Part shown: one piece after another, positions 12,282-23,780 of the stretch | Layout: every line of letters starts with the position of its first letter | Position numbering within the stretch: position 1 is the stretch's first letter | Assembly (NCBI GenBank): GCA_014529385.2 | Contig: CM043955.1 | Location: 139,181,108-139,245,107 of the forward strand | Source: Adiantum capillus-veneris | Lineage: Eukaryota; Streptophyta; Polypodiopsida; Polypodiales; Pteridaceae | Reading direction: 5' to 3' | DNA length: 64,000 nt | Notes under the pieces: model-generated | The model's database searches: none | What the model was told of the DNA's origin: nothing | The model's input: only the letters and a program-made list of their open reading frames with translations | Translations under genes and position numbers: made by a program

Positions 12282-12526
12282 TGTGTGTGCGATCGAGCAT
12301 TATGAAGGCACGACGGCGGCGAAGCAGTTGAGCGCGACACGACTGCAGCTTCTTCTTCATCGCGGCGAGGAATCCACCACGAAGGCAAGCGCAGAGCGGT
12401 GAGTGACACACCCTTTGCTCTCTTGAGCTTGCTAGATTAGTCTTGTTGTGTGCTTGGAGCCATTTGTGGCTCGCACACAGTGTATCGGCAAGTCCCTTGC
12501 TTCGACAGTGCGGCAAGGAGCGCACA
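11932..12526 (+). repeat. 5' LTR of the Athila-like element (595 bp)
   Basis: Pairs with the 3' LTR at 24982-25650. It contains a TATA-like box, a CT/TTC-rich stretch and a short TG/GA tract (GA about 12 bp at 12263-12274). The length difference of 74 bp from the 3' LTR is nearly all due to the GA/TG tract. Confidence 0.97.
12131..12137 (+). promoter_or_regulatory. TATA box of the 5' LTR
   Basis: TATAAAA about 200 bases into the LTR, preserved at 25181 in the 3' LTR. It is the likely core promoter for the genomic RNA. Confidence 0.65.
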
Positions 12527-12530
12527 TTTC

Positions 12531-12548
12531 TGGCACCGTTGCCGGGGA
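12531..12548 (+). promoter_or_regulatory. Primer-binding site, tRNA-Asp type
   Basis: TGGCACCGTTGCCGGGGA lies four bases after the 5' LTR. It is complementary to the 3' end of plant tRNA-Asp with one apparent mismatch (A for G at the fifth base). This primer choice is characteristic of Athila/Tat lineage elements. Confidence 0.9.
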
Positions 12549-13552
12549 ATCGCCCTGCAGTAAGCCCAAGAGGCACCTTGTGCTTCTCCTATGAGTTGTT
12601 TGTAGTAGGAAAGAAGAGGAAGAGGAAGAGGAATGAGTTGTTTTTCTGTAAGTTGTTAATTTCTGTGTTGTCTACAAGTTCTGTGATTTCTGCATAATGT
12701 TGTGTTTTCTGTTTGCACACAATCTTTGCACAATTAGTAGTCGTTAGCTTGTTTGCAGTGAATGAATAAGTAGGAAGGCAATTAGCAATTTCTGTTTGCA
12801 CACAGTCCGTGCACAGTTTTCTGTCAAGGTTTGGCTGTACACAGTCTTTGCACAGTAAGGTAGTGAGAGAGGAAGTAGGTGGACAATTATCTCATTGGCA
12901 GTAAGCAGTTAACAGATTAGTCAGTGGTTAGCAGCATTGTTAGTAAGTAGATAAGGTAGTGAGCTGTTGACTGGGAGGTTAGGCAGGTGACAATGTGTGT
13001 GGCCAAGAAAGGGTCACCTAAACCGCGCGCGAAAATATTAAAAAAAAACAAAAATATTTAAGCGTGAGTGACTGGGCGGCTACACTAAAATATTGATCGG
13101 GATCGGGATCGGGATCATTTCCCCAAGCCCAAGCCCAAGCCAGGCCCAGGCCTCAGTCCTCAGTCCTATGATATATACCAGACTCACTCTTATATATATA
13201 CCCTACCCCCTCAAGAGGGAATGAGAGCATGTGGGGCAAGTCCTCCACTCTCCTCCCTTCTCTTCCCACTTGCACCCTTAGACTTTCTAATTTGGGCCTA
13301 GTTCCCTACTATAAATTGACGGTTTTAGGGATTCCGAGGGCATAAAGTGACCAAACGGAGGGCTGTAAAGCACGGCACGTCCCTCTGACCGAGACGCTCG
13401 TTTTGAGCTATTATACGTTCTATTCTATAGCTAGGTCAGAAAAAAAGGACCAAAAAAAAAAAAAAAAAAGACTTAGGTTGCAAAACACCCAAAATTACTA
13501 GGTGAGCAGCCTTCACAGGCCCTCACTGACACTTCTAGGGGATCCAAGTCAT
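12549..13552 (+). other. Untranslated leader of the Athila-like element
   Basis: About 1 kb without a sizeable ORF. It carries three spaced copies of a TGCACACAGTCTTTGCACAG-like motif near 12714-12735, 12797-12818 and 12834-12856. It also has GATCGG tandem repeats near 13097-13117, CCCAAG repeats near 13124-13140, and A runs near 13440-13470. Packaging or dimerisation signals would be expected in this interval. Confidence 0.7.
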
Positions 13553-16500
13553 ATGAACCTACGCTCTGGACGAGTGTTAGAGCATGAGCATATTGGTAGT
13601 GCCTCCATTTACGCGGGCACCCATTATTCCTCCACCCTAGGTTCTGGACCTTCGGCTGGGACTCAAGGTAGCGCGACCCAAGATCCTCATATCACGTCTA
13701 GTGATTCTTCCTCTGACTATGAAGTCATGGAGGGGTATCCTACACCAAACCCTGATAGTTCAAGTCAAGACATGCATGCCATGGGCCCACGGCCCGGGTC
13801 CAGCCCGCTTAAAAGAGACCCTTAGTAGAGCTACTCGCTCCGAACATGCGGTTAATGAAATAAATGAAGGGAGTGGGGAAGTAAATTCTTCATTCATGCC
13901 TAAAATGGACCCTATGATTCTTGAGAGTGTGCATGTGAATGTTCCATCCACTGCACCTCCTGATCCTTTAGGACTATCTCCCTCTGAGGTTTTACTACCC
14001 GATGGTAGGAGTCTTGCCGAAGTACAAGAGATCGAACGCTATATGCAAGCAACAAGGGAGAGGGAAATTGAGAACCTACGAAGGCTAGAACAAAGTCGAG
14101 CCCTGAAAGCAAAGGCTCCTATGACAACAATCATGCCAGCCGAGAAATCGAGTGCTCCCAAGGTAGCAGTCACGGAGGGGCAATCTATGGGGAGCAATAA
14201 TGCTTCCACTTCAAGGGAAATCTCCAGCACGCCAGGCCTAGATGGGATATTTCTAAACAAAAATTGGGAGTATGACCTACAAGCCGAAGCTTTAACTGAT
14301 CGGTACACAGGACACACCTATCATGTGGGTTGGTTAGATGTTCTACAATCCACATCGGGTGCTACTAGCATAGATGAGCAACAACAGAAAGTCTGTGATG
14401 TCCTCCATAGGATTGTCGAGTTAGAAAGACAGAACACAGGGATCAACATGCCTTCAATAGGCCTAATGAGATTCTTGGATACGGGAAAGGCCAACCAATC
14501 AACCCTGTCACAAATGGAGACTCCCTCAGTGAGCCCCATTGATCCTCCATATGTTGTTTCGCTAGGAGCCTCAGTACAATCTGAGCCCACAAGTGGCAGC
14601 TTTACCTTCCCAGATCTAGCTCATCTTTCTCTTAATGACACTATGGCTACCATGCATATCCCAATGGTGAGCATGACAAGAAGTACACCATGGAGTTCAT
14701 TTGTTAACACTGCGCCGATGCCTAGTAGCACAGTGCCCCCAACTATACCTACATGTATGTATCAATCATGTGCACCTGTTGTACCTCAGCCTCATGTAGC
14801 TCCTACACCTCCGATTATTCCAAGAGCTTACAATCCACAATGGAATTATCCAAGCTCTTATACAAGTGGAGCCATGCCATTTAATAATAACATGCCATAT
14901 CAGGCACCCCCTATGCCTAGGGCCACACCTGTAAACTTTGGACCACCATCTGGTACACCACCATACGAAATTTGGGACCCAAGAGCCATGCGTATGCCAA
15001 GGCCAAGGCCAACTCCCATCTCACATGTGGTTCCAGGAGCACATACACCCATTATACCTGCTCAAATAGGAGATTTGGCAGCATTTGCTCAAACTATCGG
15101 TCGCTCTATTGCGGAAAACATGCGTAGTGCACCTGATAGAGAGCCTAGGAGCAAGGCAGTTCAAGTAGCTAAGCTCAGACAGAAATTCAGTGGAGACGGA
15201 GATGCTAGAAAGCATATGGAAGTCTTTGAACATGTGTGCGATTCCTTGGAAGAGCACAATGAGCTACATAAGTGTAAGGCTTTGAGTTTGACCCTAAGCG
15301 GAAAGGCTGGAGATTGGTATAGAACCTTAAGAGTAGAAGAGAAAACGATCTACTCTACTCTTAGGAGATTGTTCTTAAAAGAATACATACGAGAGGGAGT
15401 ACTTTGGGGTGTAGCCTCTCAGCTCCAAAAAGCCCAATGAGGAGAAGGTGAAACCGTGAGAGACTTCATTAGTCGCCTAAAGAATTTGAATTCTCGATGC
15501 AATCCAAACGAGCGATTCAACAACAACCAATTGCTCGATAGATTCATTAGGGGACTACGACATGAAAGTATCTATAATGGCCTAGTCATTAGAGGTATCA
15601 CTACTTGGGAAGCAGTCACCATGAATGCAATCCAATTGGAGGATAATTTAATGATTGCAGGAGAAAGAGTGTCTGCCGAGCCAAAGTCAAGTAGCTCGCA
15701 AGCATCAGGGCATGAGCCAATGAAGATAAAGCCAATCGTGAAAGAGAAAACGATATCTGAGATGACTTTGGCAGATCTCACCAAGGCCATCCAAGAAAGC
15801 CTTAGGGGTAATCGTGCTCCACAAAACACTCATATGTATCCAAGAAGGGAGCAACAATGGTGCTCAATTTTCTTGGGCCCACATACTACGAGTGAATGCC
15901 CTACTTTCAGAGTAAAGTTTAACGGGACTTGTAACGCGTGTGGTAGGTATGGCCATCAAGCGAAGGATTGCCTAATGCTTAAACGCATCATGGAAAATAG
16001 ACCGCCTATAGCTTGGGCAGACTCACCTCGAGTTCCTGCATTGATGCCTACCCCACCCATGGAGCAACAGTTGCCATTACAGCACATGGTCCCTAGAACC
16101 CAAAATGTGGTCCAAACCACACCGTTGCCATCTCCGGTGCTAGGACCGCAACCCCCTCATCCAAGAGTTACACCTATGAACCAAATAGGTTGCGAGTCAT
16201 CTAGTACTTATGTAGATTGCGAAGGGGACATAGACCCTAGTATCACCTATGGAGTCGACATGCTTGAGGAGTGTCCCATGTACTATATGCAAGACCATTG
16301 GGGACAAATAAAACCGGTATATCAAGCTACTGCTCTAGCAGCAAGAGGCCAAAACATTAATAGTTTTGCCAGGAGACCACCTCTTCAGTGCTACGAATGT
16401 GGTGGACCACATCGAGTAGCTGAGTGCCCCATTAGAATGCAAAAGAATGTTGCACTAATGCAAACAAGTCAAGGGAGTGCATTGGCAATGCCAATACTCA

Positions 16501-17230
16501 CTTGTAATCGTTGTGGCATAGATCATTTGATCGCATAGTGTCCTAACAATCCAAACGCACCGAAAATCACACCATTGAACTTAATAGAGATTGTTGATGG
16601 GACACCACCAACTATAAACATAGCACCAGTGAATGCACTCACACGGTCGATGCTCCAAAAGCAAAATTACATCCTCGAAGAGAGAGATGCTGCATCCATT
16701 GGCCGAGCGAGAAAGAAGAAAACACGAAGAAAGAAATCCCTTAATGCTTCTAGCTCAAAACCTAGTTCAAAGACTAACATAGGGACAGGAGAGGATCCCG
16801 TGTATATGAATGACCCTGAGGATGACTCAGATTCGATAGAGACCACGGAGGATCACAAGAGGAGGATCACGAGAGGGAATTACGACGAACACCAAAAGAG
16901 TATTCAAAGTTAAACCACCCAGTTGCGAACCCCCAAGATAAGCCACGAGAGACGAAAAATGAGGATTGCAAGAGAAAGATTGGAACCTATCCAAACCCAA
17001 CAGTGGAAATTGAACGAGTCCAACAACTGAGGGGTTTGGTGGAAGAAACTCAACGAACATTAGAACCTGAACCCAAACATATCCAGATGTCGGACACAGT
17101 GTTTCCCACACAAGCTCAACCTCACAAGAACTACAGGCCGTTAGCTATACCCAGTATCATTCGGGAAGAGAGTGAGGGTAGGACATCTGAAAGTGGACAC
17201 ACCTTTCCTACTAGAGAGAATGTTTGGTGA
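13553..17230 (+). pseudogene. gag: gag of the Athila-like element (frameshifted)
   Basis: The first ATG in the open frame gives MNLRSGRVL, resembling the N-terminus seen in related plant gag proteins. A frameshift near 13800 moves the reading into the frame used to 16910. There is a Pro-rich central region, then the capsid part (near 15180-15650, with KAGDWYRTL), then three zinc knuckles. These are CNACGRYGHQAKDC near 15933, CYECGGPHRVAEC near 16390, and CNRCGIDHLIA followed by a stop and C near 16503. In-frame stops are TGA at 15438-15440 and TAG at 16536-16538. Another frameshift near 16895 carries the reading to about 17230, where it shifts back into the protease frame. Gag packages the RNA; this copy is inactive. 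Confidence 0.9.
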
Positions 17231-20200
17231 GGGAATGCCCGACCCCCTTGAGGAAGTGGAGATTCCATCTTCACCATTCTCTTGTCAGGGTCCTACGTCC
17301 CACAAGATGCCATTAAATGTTGCCAAATTGATGGATTTCATGTCTTCAGAAGTTAGAACCACCATCATGTCCAAACTATATAAAGACCCCGAGCTAGTCT
17401 CAGCTCTTCGAGCCTTCCTCAATGGAGAATTACAGGCCGGATTACCACAGTTTGCACATATGAACAAACCTGACTCGGTAATGAATGATGAGGAACATTT
17501 AGCACCACCATCTGACCTAGCGGGACATGAATCTGTAATTGAAGTACCCGTTAGCAAGTTGGGGCAATACTTTGAAGGTGATGAATCTAATGCTACTCTG
17601 CCAATCACTACTAAAGGATTAACTGTAAAGGGAGTCCTTGATGGTGGTGCGGGAGTCAGCATGGTGACAAAGAGTTGTTGGGAGTCTATGGGGCGACCTC
17701 ACCTTGAAGCCACAAGCGTAGTGGTAAAAATGGCTAATGGATCTATTGTTACGCCTATTGGAATGCTTAAGGATCTCAAGATCAAGGTCTTGGGACACAA
17801 GGTAAGGCAGACTTTCATTGTTATGGATTTTTCCAAGCATCCTATGTCATTTGAGATGATCTTAGGGCGTCCATTCATGAGGGAAGCAAAAATGGTGCAT
17901 GACTGGTCCAAAAACCACGTCTACTTACAGTTCCAAGACTCTGTCATTCGAGTTGATCTTTTAAGTGGTCGAATGCATCCTCTAGGAAATAAATTCATCA
18001 TTGATAATCGATCAGACACGACAATTCACTCAGCTCCATTACAGTATTGTTACACGTGTAACGAAGACACGGATATTGGGGAGAACTCTCCTTATATGGA
18101 TATCCTACCCGGAATGGCTGAGTCAGACAATGTCGATTGGGTACACCTAGCGGCAACTATAGATACATGGGGAGCTAGAGGAACAACCTGGGTAACACCA
18201 GATGGGGAAGAGATACCACACATTGCACCAGTAAACATGTTAGGTGTAGCGCATGTAACATCCGATGATAAGAAAGAGGCACACCTACCTGAGAGTGAAA
18301 CCGATGATTCCTCAAAGGCTTTAGGCCAATACACATCAGAAACGGAATCTCAGGGAGAAATGGATTACGAACCTAAGGAAACATCGAGTGAGCCAAGTAT
18401 AGAAACTGAACACTCAAGGTCTAGTACGACCATCTATGGTAATTTATATGAGAGTGAAGAAGATACAAGCGAAGACCTATCAAGCGAGTCGAGTTCAAAC
18501 ATTTACCAAAATCAAAACCTTAACAAGAAACAAAGGTCATATAAGAGACGACGAAATCGAGCAAATGTGAGAGCTAGGATAAACAAGGAAAGATCTACTG
18601 CAGAATGGCTTAGCTATCTAGGGGCATGTGATGCTCATCGAAAGCTAGTAGACAATTGGGGTGAACATCTCCAGAGTGTCATGTGGTGCAGCCCGCGACC
18701 CATTGACCTCGCTCAATTGGAGATTACAGAGCCGAAATTGAGTCGAACTATAAGAAGACGTCAAAACCAAGAGTTAGCACAACAACAAAAGGAGGCAGAA
18801 CTAAAAGAAAGGTGTTCGTCAGGACAAGAGCCTGCTGACTTACATACGGCTCCTGAACATTTTAAATCTTATACCACGGGGGAGCGAAAGGTTGTGTATG
18901 CCAAAGCCCAACGAATACCTACCAATGGAAGCAGTGGAGTCTATGATGGTCCAGCGGTAGTTAAAGAGATAGAATTAGCAGAACCAGGTGAGGAGTTTAA
19001 ACCAGTCTTTATTGCTCAAGACCTTACCGAAACTGAAGAGGCTGTACTTAAGGAGCTCCTCACGGAATACAAGGATATCTTTGCTTGGACATATCATGAC
19101 ATGAATGGCGTTCCACCTTCTGTGGTGCAACATACAATTCCCATGATCAACACTGCTAAACCCGTCCAGCAACGACTCTATCCAATGAATCCTAAGTACG
19201 CCAAAATTGTACAAGAGGAGATTGAAAAACTTATCCAATGTGGATTCATATACCCTATTGAGCACTCAGAATGGGTTTCTCCAATAGTCATTGTGCCAAA
19301 AAAGAATGGGAAACTAAGAGTGTGCGTGGACCTCAAGAAAGTTAATGCAGCCACTAGGAGAGATCATTATCCCTTGCCATATTCAGAACATGTGCTTGAA
19401 AGAGTTGCGGGCAAGGAAGCTTATAGCTTTTTAGATGGGTACTCTGGTTACAATCAAATCACAATTGCATTAGAGGACCAAGCTAAAACTGCTTTTATCA
19501 CAGAGTTTGGAGTGTTTGCATTTCGTGTTATGGCTTTTGGCTTAACGAATGCCCCTGTTACATTCCAACGATTAATAAACACTGCGTTTAAAGAATTTCT
19601 AAGGGAGTTTTGTGAAGCTTTCCTAGAAGACCTTTGTGTTTAATCTTCTTGGGAGAAGCATTTGTTATATCCACGAAAAATATTTGAAAGGTGCAAATTT
19701 TATCGCATCTCATTGAACCCTTTCAAATGCCAATTTTGGGTTAAGCATGGAGTCATTCTAGGGCATATAGTGTCCAAGAACGGGATATCCACAGATGAGA
19801 GTAAGATTAAAGCCATTGCCGATTTGCCACCACCTACGAACTATAAAGGAGTTCAAAGATTTATGGGCCATGTTGGTTATTATCGAAGGTTTATTTTAAA
19901 CTTTACCGACATAGCGCGTACATTGTACAGGCTTCTTATTGAGTTTCACTGGACGGAAGAATGTCATCAATCTTATGAGTTATTAAAGAAGGCCCTAACA
20001 AGTGCTTCAATCCTGCGAACACCTGATTGGAATGTACCTTTTCATGTGCATATTGATGCATCAAATTTTGCTATTGGGTGTGTTCTAACTCAACCAGGAG
20101 AACATAAATTGGACTACCCTATTAGCTTTGCAAGTCGCCAATTAAATGATGCCGAGATGAACTACACTACTACATAGCGCGAAGGTCTAGCTATGATTTA

Positions 20201-21788
20201 CGCAGTAAAGAAATTTCGCTATTACCTTCTTGCTACCAAGTTTGTGTTTTATGTTGATCATCAAGCATTGCTATATTTGGTAAACAAGCCGTGTTCCACA
20301 GGTCGAATTACACGATGGTTGTTAATTCTTCTTGAGTTTGACTTCACCGTTGTTGTGAGACCTGGGAGGAAACATGTTATGGCGGATCATTTATCTCGTA
20401 TCCCTAATGGCGAAGCTCCTACGGGGGTTGATGATGAATTGCCTGATACTCCTTTGTTCATTGTTGAGACAATGCCTGAATGGAGTGAAAAGATTGTTAA
20501 CTTCTTAGTTAATGGTTTTCCACCCAAAGAACTGCGAAAAGATATAGCTCGAAAATTAATCAAGGAATGCGAACCCTGTTGCTTACTGGCTGGAACTCTC
20601 TATAAGAGAGGAAAAGATGATGTTCTTAGACGCTGTGCCCACGAGGATGAGTATTTATATATTCTACAAGAGGCACACATGGGCGTAGCTGGTGGTCACT
20701 TTTCAGGAAAGTTGACTGCCCGAAAGATCTTACAGTCAGGCTATTGGTGGCCCACTCTGTTTAAGGATGCATCACTTTTTGCAAAGGGATGTGATGAATT
20801 CCAACGCTTCAATAAGCCACAAAGAAGGGATAGGATGCCTCTACATCCCATCAAGGTAACCCAACCATTTGAAAAGTGGGGCTTAGACTTTGTAGGACCG
20901 ATTAGTCCGGCTGCACGTAACACGCAATCACGATATATCATTGTCGCTACCGACTATGTAACCAAATGGGCTGAAGCAAAAGCAACACGAAAGGCGGATG
21001 CAAAAACAACAGCTAAGTTCCTCTTTGAGAACATTATCACACGTTTTGGATGCCCCTTTGAACTTGTGAGTGACAATGGAACTCATTTTATAAATGAAGT
21101 AATAAAAGAACTCACATCAAAGTTCATGATATCTCACCACAAGTCTACACCCTATTATCCCCAAGCAAATGGCCAAGCTGAGAGAACCAAAAAAACTCTC
21201 ATCTCCATTTTGACAAAGACAGTCGAGGCTCATCGCACTGATTGGGACCTAAAGCTTACATCAGCTTTATGGGCTTATCGTACTGCGTATAAAGTTGCTA
21301 TTAATTGCACACCGTTTAAGATGGTGTATGGCCAAGAAGCAGTTATGCCATGAGATTTTGTCATTCCTAGTCTTCGAGTAGCTTCTCAAGAAGGTTGGGA
21401 TGGTAACCCCTTAGTGGAGCGATTATATATCCTGGAAAGGCTAGATGAAGAAAGGCAATTAGCTGTGCGAAATGCTCTAGTGGAGAAGGATAGGAGAAAG
21501 AAGTGGTTTGATAGCCATTTAAAGGATAAAGACATCAAGGTTGGTGATAAAGTTCTTATGTACGGGGTACGTAATGAAAAGAAGAAATTGAAATACGCTG
21601 GTAAGGGACCATATCGAGTGTGTGAAATTAACCCGCAAGGTACCATTCGTGTGGAGACTCTAGATGGAGTTGAAACCATTGGATTCCTTAATGGGAGTAA
21701 ATTCAAAAGATATTATGATCCTCTAAGCCAGGAAGAGTTGCAAGCCATCCATCAAAAGAAGGCTGCCAAGGAACAAGCAGAGCTTTAA
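17231..21788 (+). pseudogene. pol: pol of the Athila-like element: protease, RT, RNase H, integrase
   Basis: Protease is near 17583-17950 with catalytic block LDGGAGVSMV (Asp codon 17640-17642) and closing LGRPF. RT runs from about 19160, with KLRVCVDLKKVN and FRVMAFGLTNAPVTFQ. The catalytic YxDD box reads FLED (19620-19631), so the first Asp is Glu. RNase H (HVHIDASNFAIG) is near 20042-20400. Integrase has the HHCC region near 20680-20820, where CDEFQ replaces CxxC, and the D, D, E blocks GLDFVGP, VSDNGTHF and NGQAERT. In-frame stops are TAA 19641, TAG 20175, TGA 21351 and TAA 21786. Several catalytic residues and stops make this copy dead. The last stop separates the usual C-terminus from an open frame that continues in register. 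Confidence 0.95.
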
Positions 21789-23111
21789 AAAATCCAAGCA
21801 AGAGTTGAGGCTCGAGAACGACAAAAACGTCTTAGACGCCAACGAGAGGCTAATCTGGGAATCACGCAAGCATTTTTCGAGGACACAGATGACGACTCAT
21901 TAGAATCTGAGCCACCCCTACGATACCCAATTGAGCTAAATAGCCCCTATGGGAAAGTACTATACAATGACTTATTAGATACGGGAGCTAAACACAATTT
22001 GTTATCCTATGGAGTTTGGTGTCAATTAGGGAAACCGACCCTATCCCCGAGTACGATGCAAGTCAAGGACATTAATAAAAAGAAAACTGGTATTCTTGGA
22101 GTTCTTCAGACCCCTGTTGTTTATGACAATGGAAGCATAGTGCAGAGGTTTCTAGTCATGCCCGTGGGAGCTATGGAAGGCAACGTAAACCTGGGACGCA
22201 CGTGGATGTTGGCAACCAAATGCACTATTGATTGGGATACTGGTAGTGTCACGACGCGACCACCGACTCTTACCCCTATCATTCAAGCAAAGTCACCTAC
22301 GTTGCAAACTCTAGCAAAGTTGAAGGATAGCCAACATTCACAAGACAAGGTGGTTAACTCGTCTTTGCCGGCTACCCATGAATCTAGCACTTCAACACTT
22401 GTAGTTGCAGCAAGCAGTAATATTGCAAGTACTCAACTTGCACGACCTAAGAGTACATATCAATGGGTCCCCAAGGCCTTACTTCCAACTACCTCAACCC
22501 TCCCATCCATTCCAAGAAAAAATTTCCCGGGAAAACCAAGAGCGCGCCCTAGGAGAGTCAAGACCAAATCACGATGGATTCCAAAACAACTATTAGAAGC
22601 CCAAGGCTACTATGATGGAAATGAGCAAATTTGGGTACCTAAACGTAAAATGTGTCCTTCCCTATCGACAACAAACCCATATGAGTCAAACAGTGTAACG
22701 CTAAAGCCAATGGCAGACCGTGGGAAGGGAAAGATCACAGAATGTTACACACCTAGTCTAGAGCTAGTTTGGGCTCCAAGGCAAAACCAATTTATTCCAC
22801 CTAGCTCAGGAAGGGGGGAGTTCCATGAAGCTTCTAGATCCTCATGTAATACATCCATAGAGGTAAAAGCTTCTACACAGCCTCCATCTATAGTAGTGGA
22901 CCTCCATGAAGCTACAAAAGAATCCACACCTCCCAGTGTTCAAGAATCACTTGATGAACCACTTCAAGTTCGATCCTGGGAGAGTACCTTACCACCCTTG
23001 CAACTTGACGAGGCACCTAGGGTAATAGAAAACTACTGGAAAAAATCCTCACCTATTACCAACTGGAACAATTGGTTTCAAAGGGTGACGACATCATTGC
23101 AAACGGTATGA
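21789..23111 (+). CDS. Post-integrase ORF with second retropepsin-like domain
   Basis: Open from 21789 to 23111 in the same frame as pol, after TAA 21786. No ATG lies near the start, so it was probably part of the polyprotein or made from a spliced RNA. The N-terminus is basic and coiled (RVEARERQKRLRRQREA), followed by an acidic linker. Residues about 60-165 read as an aspartic protease fold: LLDTGAKHNLLS (Asp codon 21978-21980) and VNLGRTWM about 85 residues later. This parallels the element's main protease (LDGGAG, LGRPF), including a downstream DW. The C-terminal two thirds is Ser/Thr/Pro-rich with W-P motifs YQWVPK, SRWIPK, QIWVPK and LVWAPR. Athila-type elements often have an env-like ORF here, but no signal peptide or membrane segment is visible. 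Protease homology is inferred from motif order. Confidence 0.75.
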   Translation, partial: KIQARVEARERQKRLRRQREANLGITQAFFEDTDDDSLESEPPLRYPIELNSPYGKVLYNDLLDTGAKHNLLSYGVWCQLGKPTLSPSTMQVKDINKKKTGILGVLQTPVVYDNGSIVQRFLVMPVGAMEGNVNLGRTWMLATKCTIDWDTGSVTTRPPTLTPIIQAKSPTLQTLAKLKDSQHSQDKVVNSSLPATHESSTSTLVVAASSNIASTQLARPKSTYQWVPKALLPTTSTLPSIPRKNFPGKPRARPRRVKTKSRWIPKQLLEAQGYYDGNEQIWVPKRKMCPSLSTTNPYESNSVTLKPMADRGKGKITECYTPSLELVWAPRQNQFIPPSSGRGEFHEASRSSCNTSIEVKASTQPPSIVVDLHEATKESTPPSVQESLDEPLQVRSWESTLPPLQLDEAPRVIENYWKKSSPITNWNNWFQRVTTSLQTV

Positions 23112-23357
23112 TCTACCCAAGGAAGGGGGGAGTGTTTGTGGACATCCATCATTCACTTGCTTCCCTCTCAACCTTTCTCCCTGACCTCTTAATCTCCGAT
23201 CTTAGGGAATGTATATATAAAGCCTTATACTCACAAAAACAAGATAAAAAAGTAAAAGAGCAAGAGCCATAACACAAATCATAAAAACAAATTATGCACA
23301 AGAACACGACCCTTGTAATATTTGCACTCTAACCATCATCTATTTGCGTGTACAGAT

Positions 23358-23780
23358 ATGGCTAGTACACTAGAGTCATCCACTCCTGCCTTGGGTGAGA
23401 GGTACCCTCGTTACTTTTCACAAATATTTCACATGGTCTTTCCAGTGCTTGCATGTGAATGGGATTTGATAGGTACGCTAGCATGTGAGAGGAATTTTGA
23501 GGAGTTAGAATGGCTGATACGTCTCTTGACCACGTCTGATCCATACTTAGTAGAGAGCGTTTCTCCCATTGCACAAGCCTACCCTTTTGACCAAGATGAC
23601 TATAGGCGTCTAGTGACCTTCTTAGTAAACATGGGCACCTATGATAAAGAAGAAAATTTACACGACTACACGGATGGCACATATGGTCTCATGGATGATG
23701 ACTTTGTTTATCTCGACGACGAAGATAGGGGTTTAGCCTTAGGGTTTCCCCCCAACCTCTACAATATCCTATTCCCTTGA
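23358..23780 (+). CDS. Small acidic ORF in the 3' region of the Athila-like element
   Basis: The ATG at 23358 opens 140 codons (MASTLESSTPALGERYPRYF near the start) with no internal stop, ending in ILFP. It is rich in Asp, Glu, Tyr and Leu, with an acidic C-terminal stretch (MDDDFVYLDDEDRG). No known domain, signal peptide or membrane helix was recognised. A pyrimidine-poor GTGTACAG ends just before the ATG and could be a splice acceptor, with GGTATGA at 23105-23111 as a possible donor, so a subgenomic RNA is possible. Its intact frame in an element full of stops is notable, but it may be chance or recent capture. Confidence 0.5.
   Translation: MASTLESSTPALGERYPRYFSQIFHMVFPVLACEWDLIGTLACERNFEELEWLIRLLTTSDPYLVESVSPIAQAYPFDQDDYRRLVTFLVNMGTYDKEENLHDYTDGTYGLMDDDFVYLDDEDRGLALGFPPNLYNILFP

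Noticed and set aside
16914-17230. A separate small gene between gag and pol
   Set aside because: The reading joins gag and protease frames through two shifts and reads as linker sequence, so it is better explained as part of a frameshifted polyprotein.
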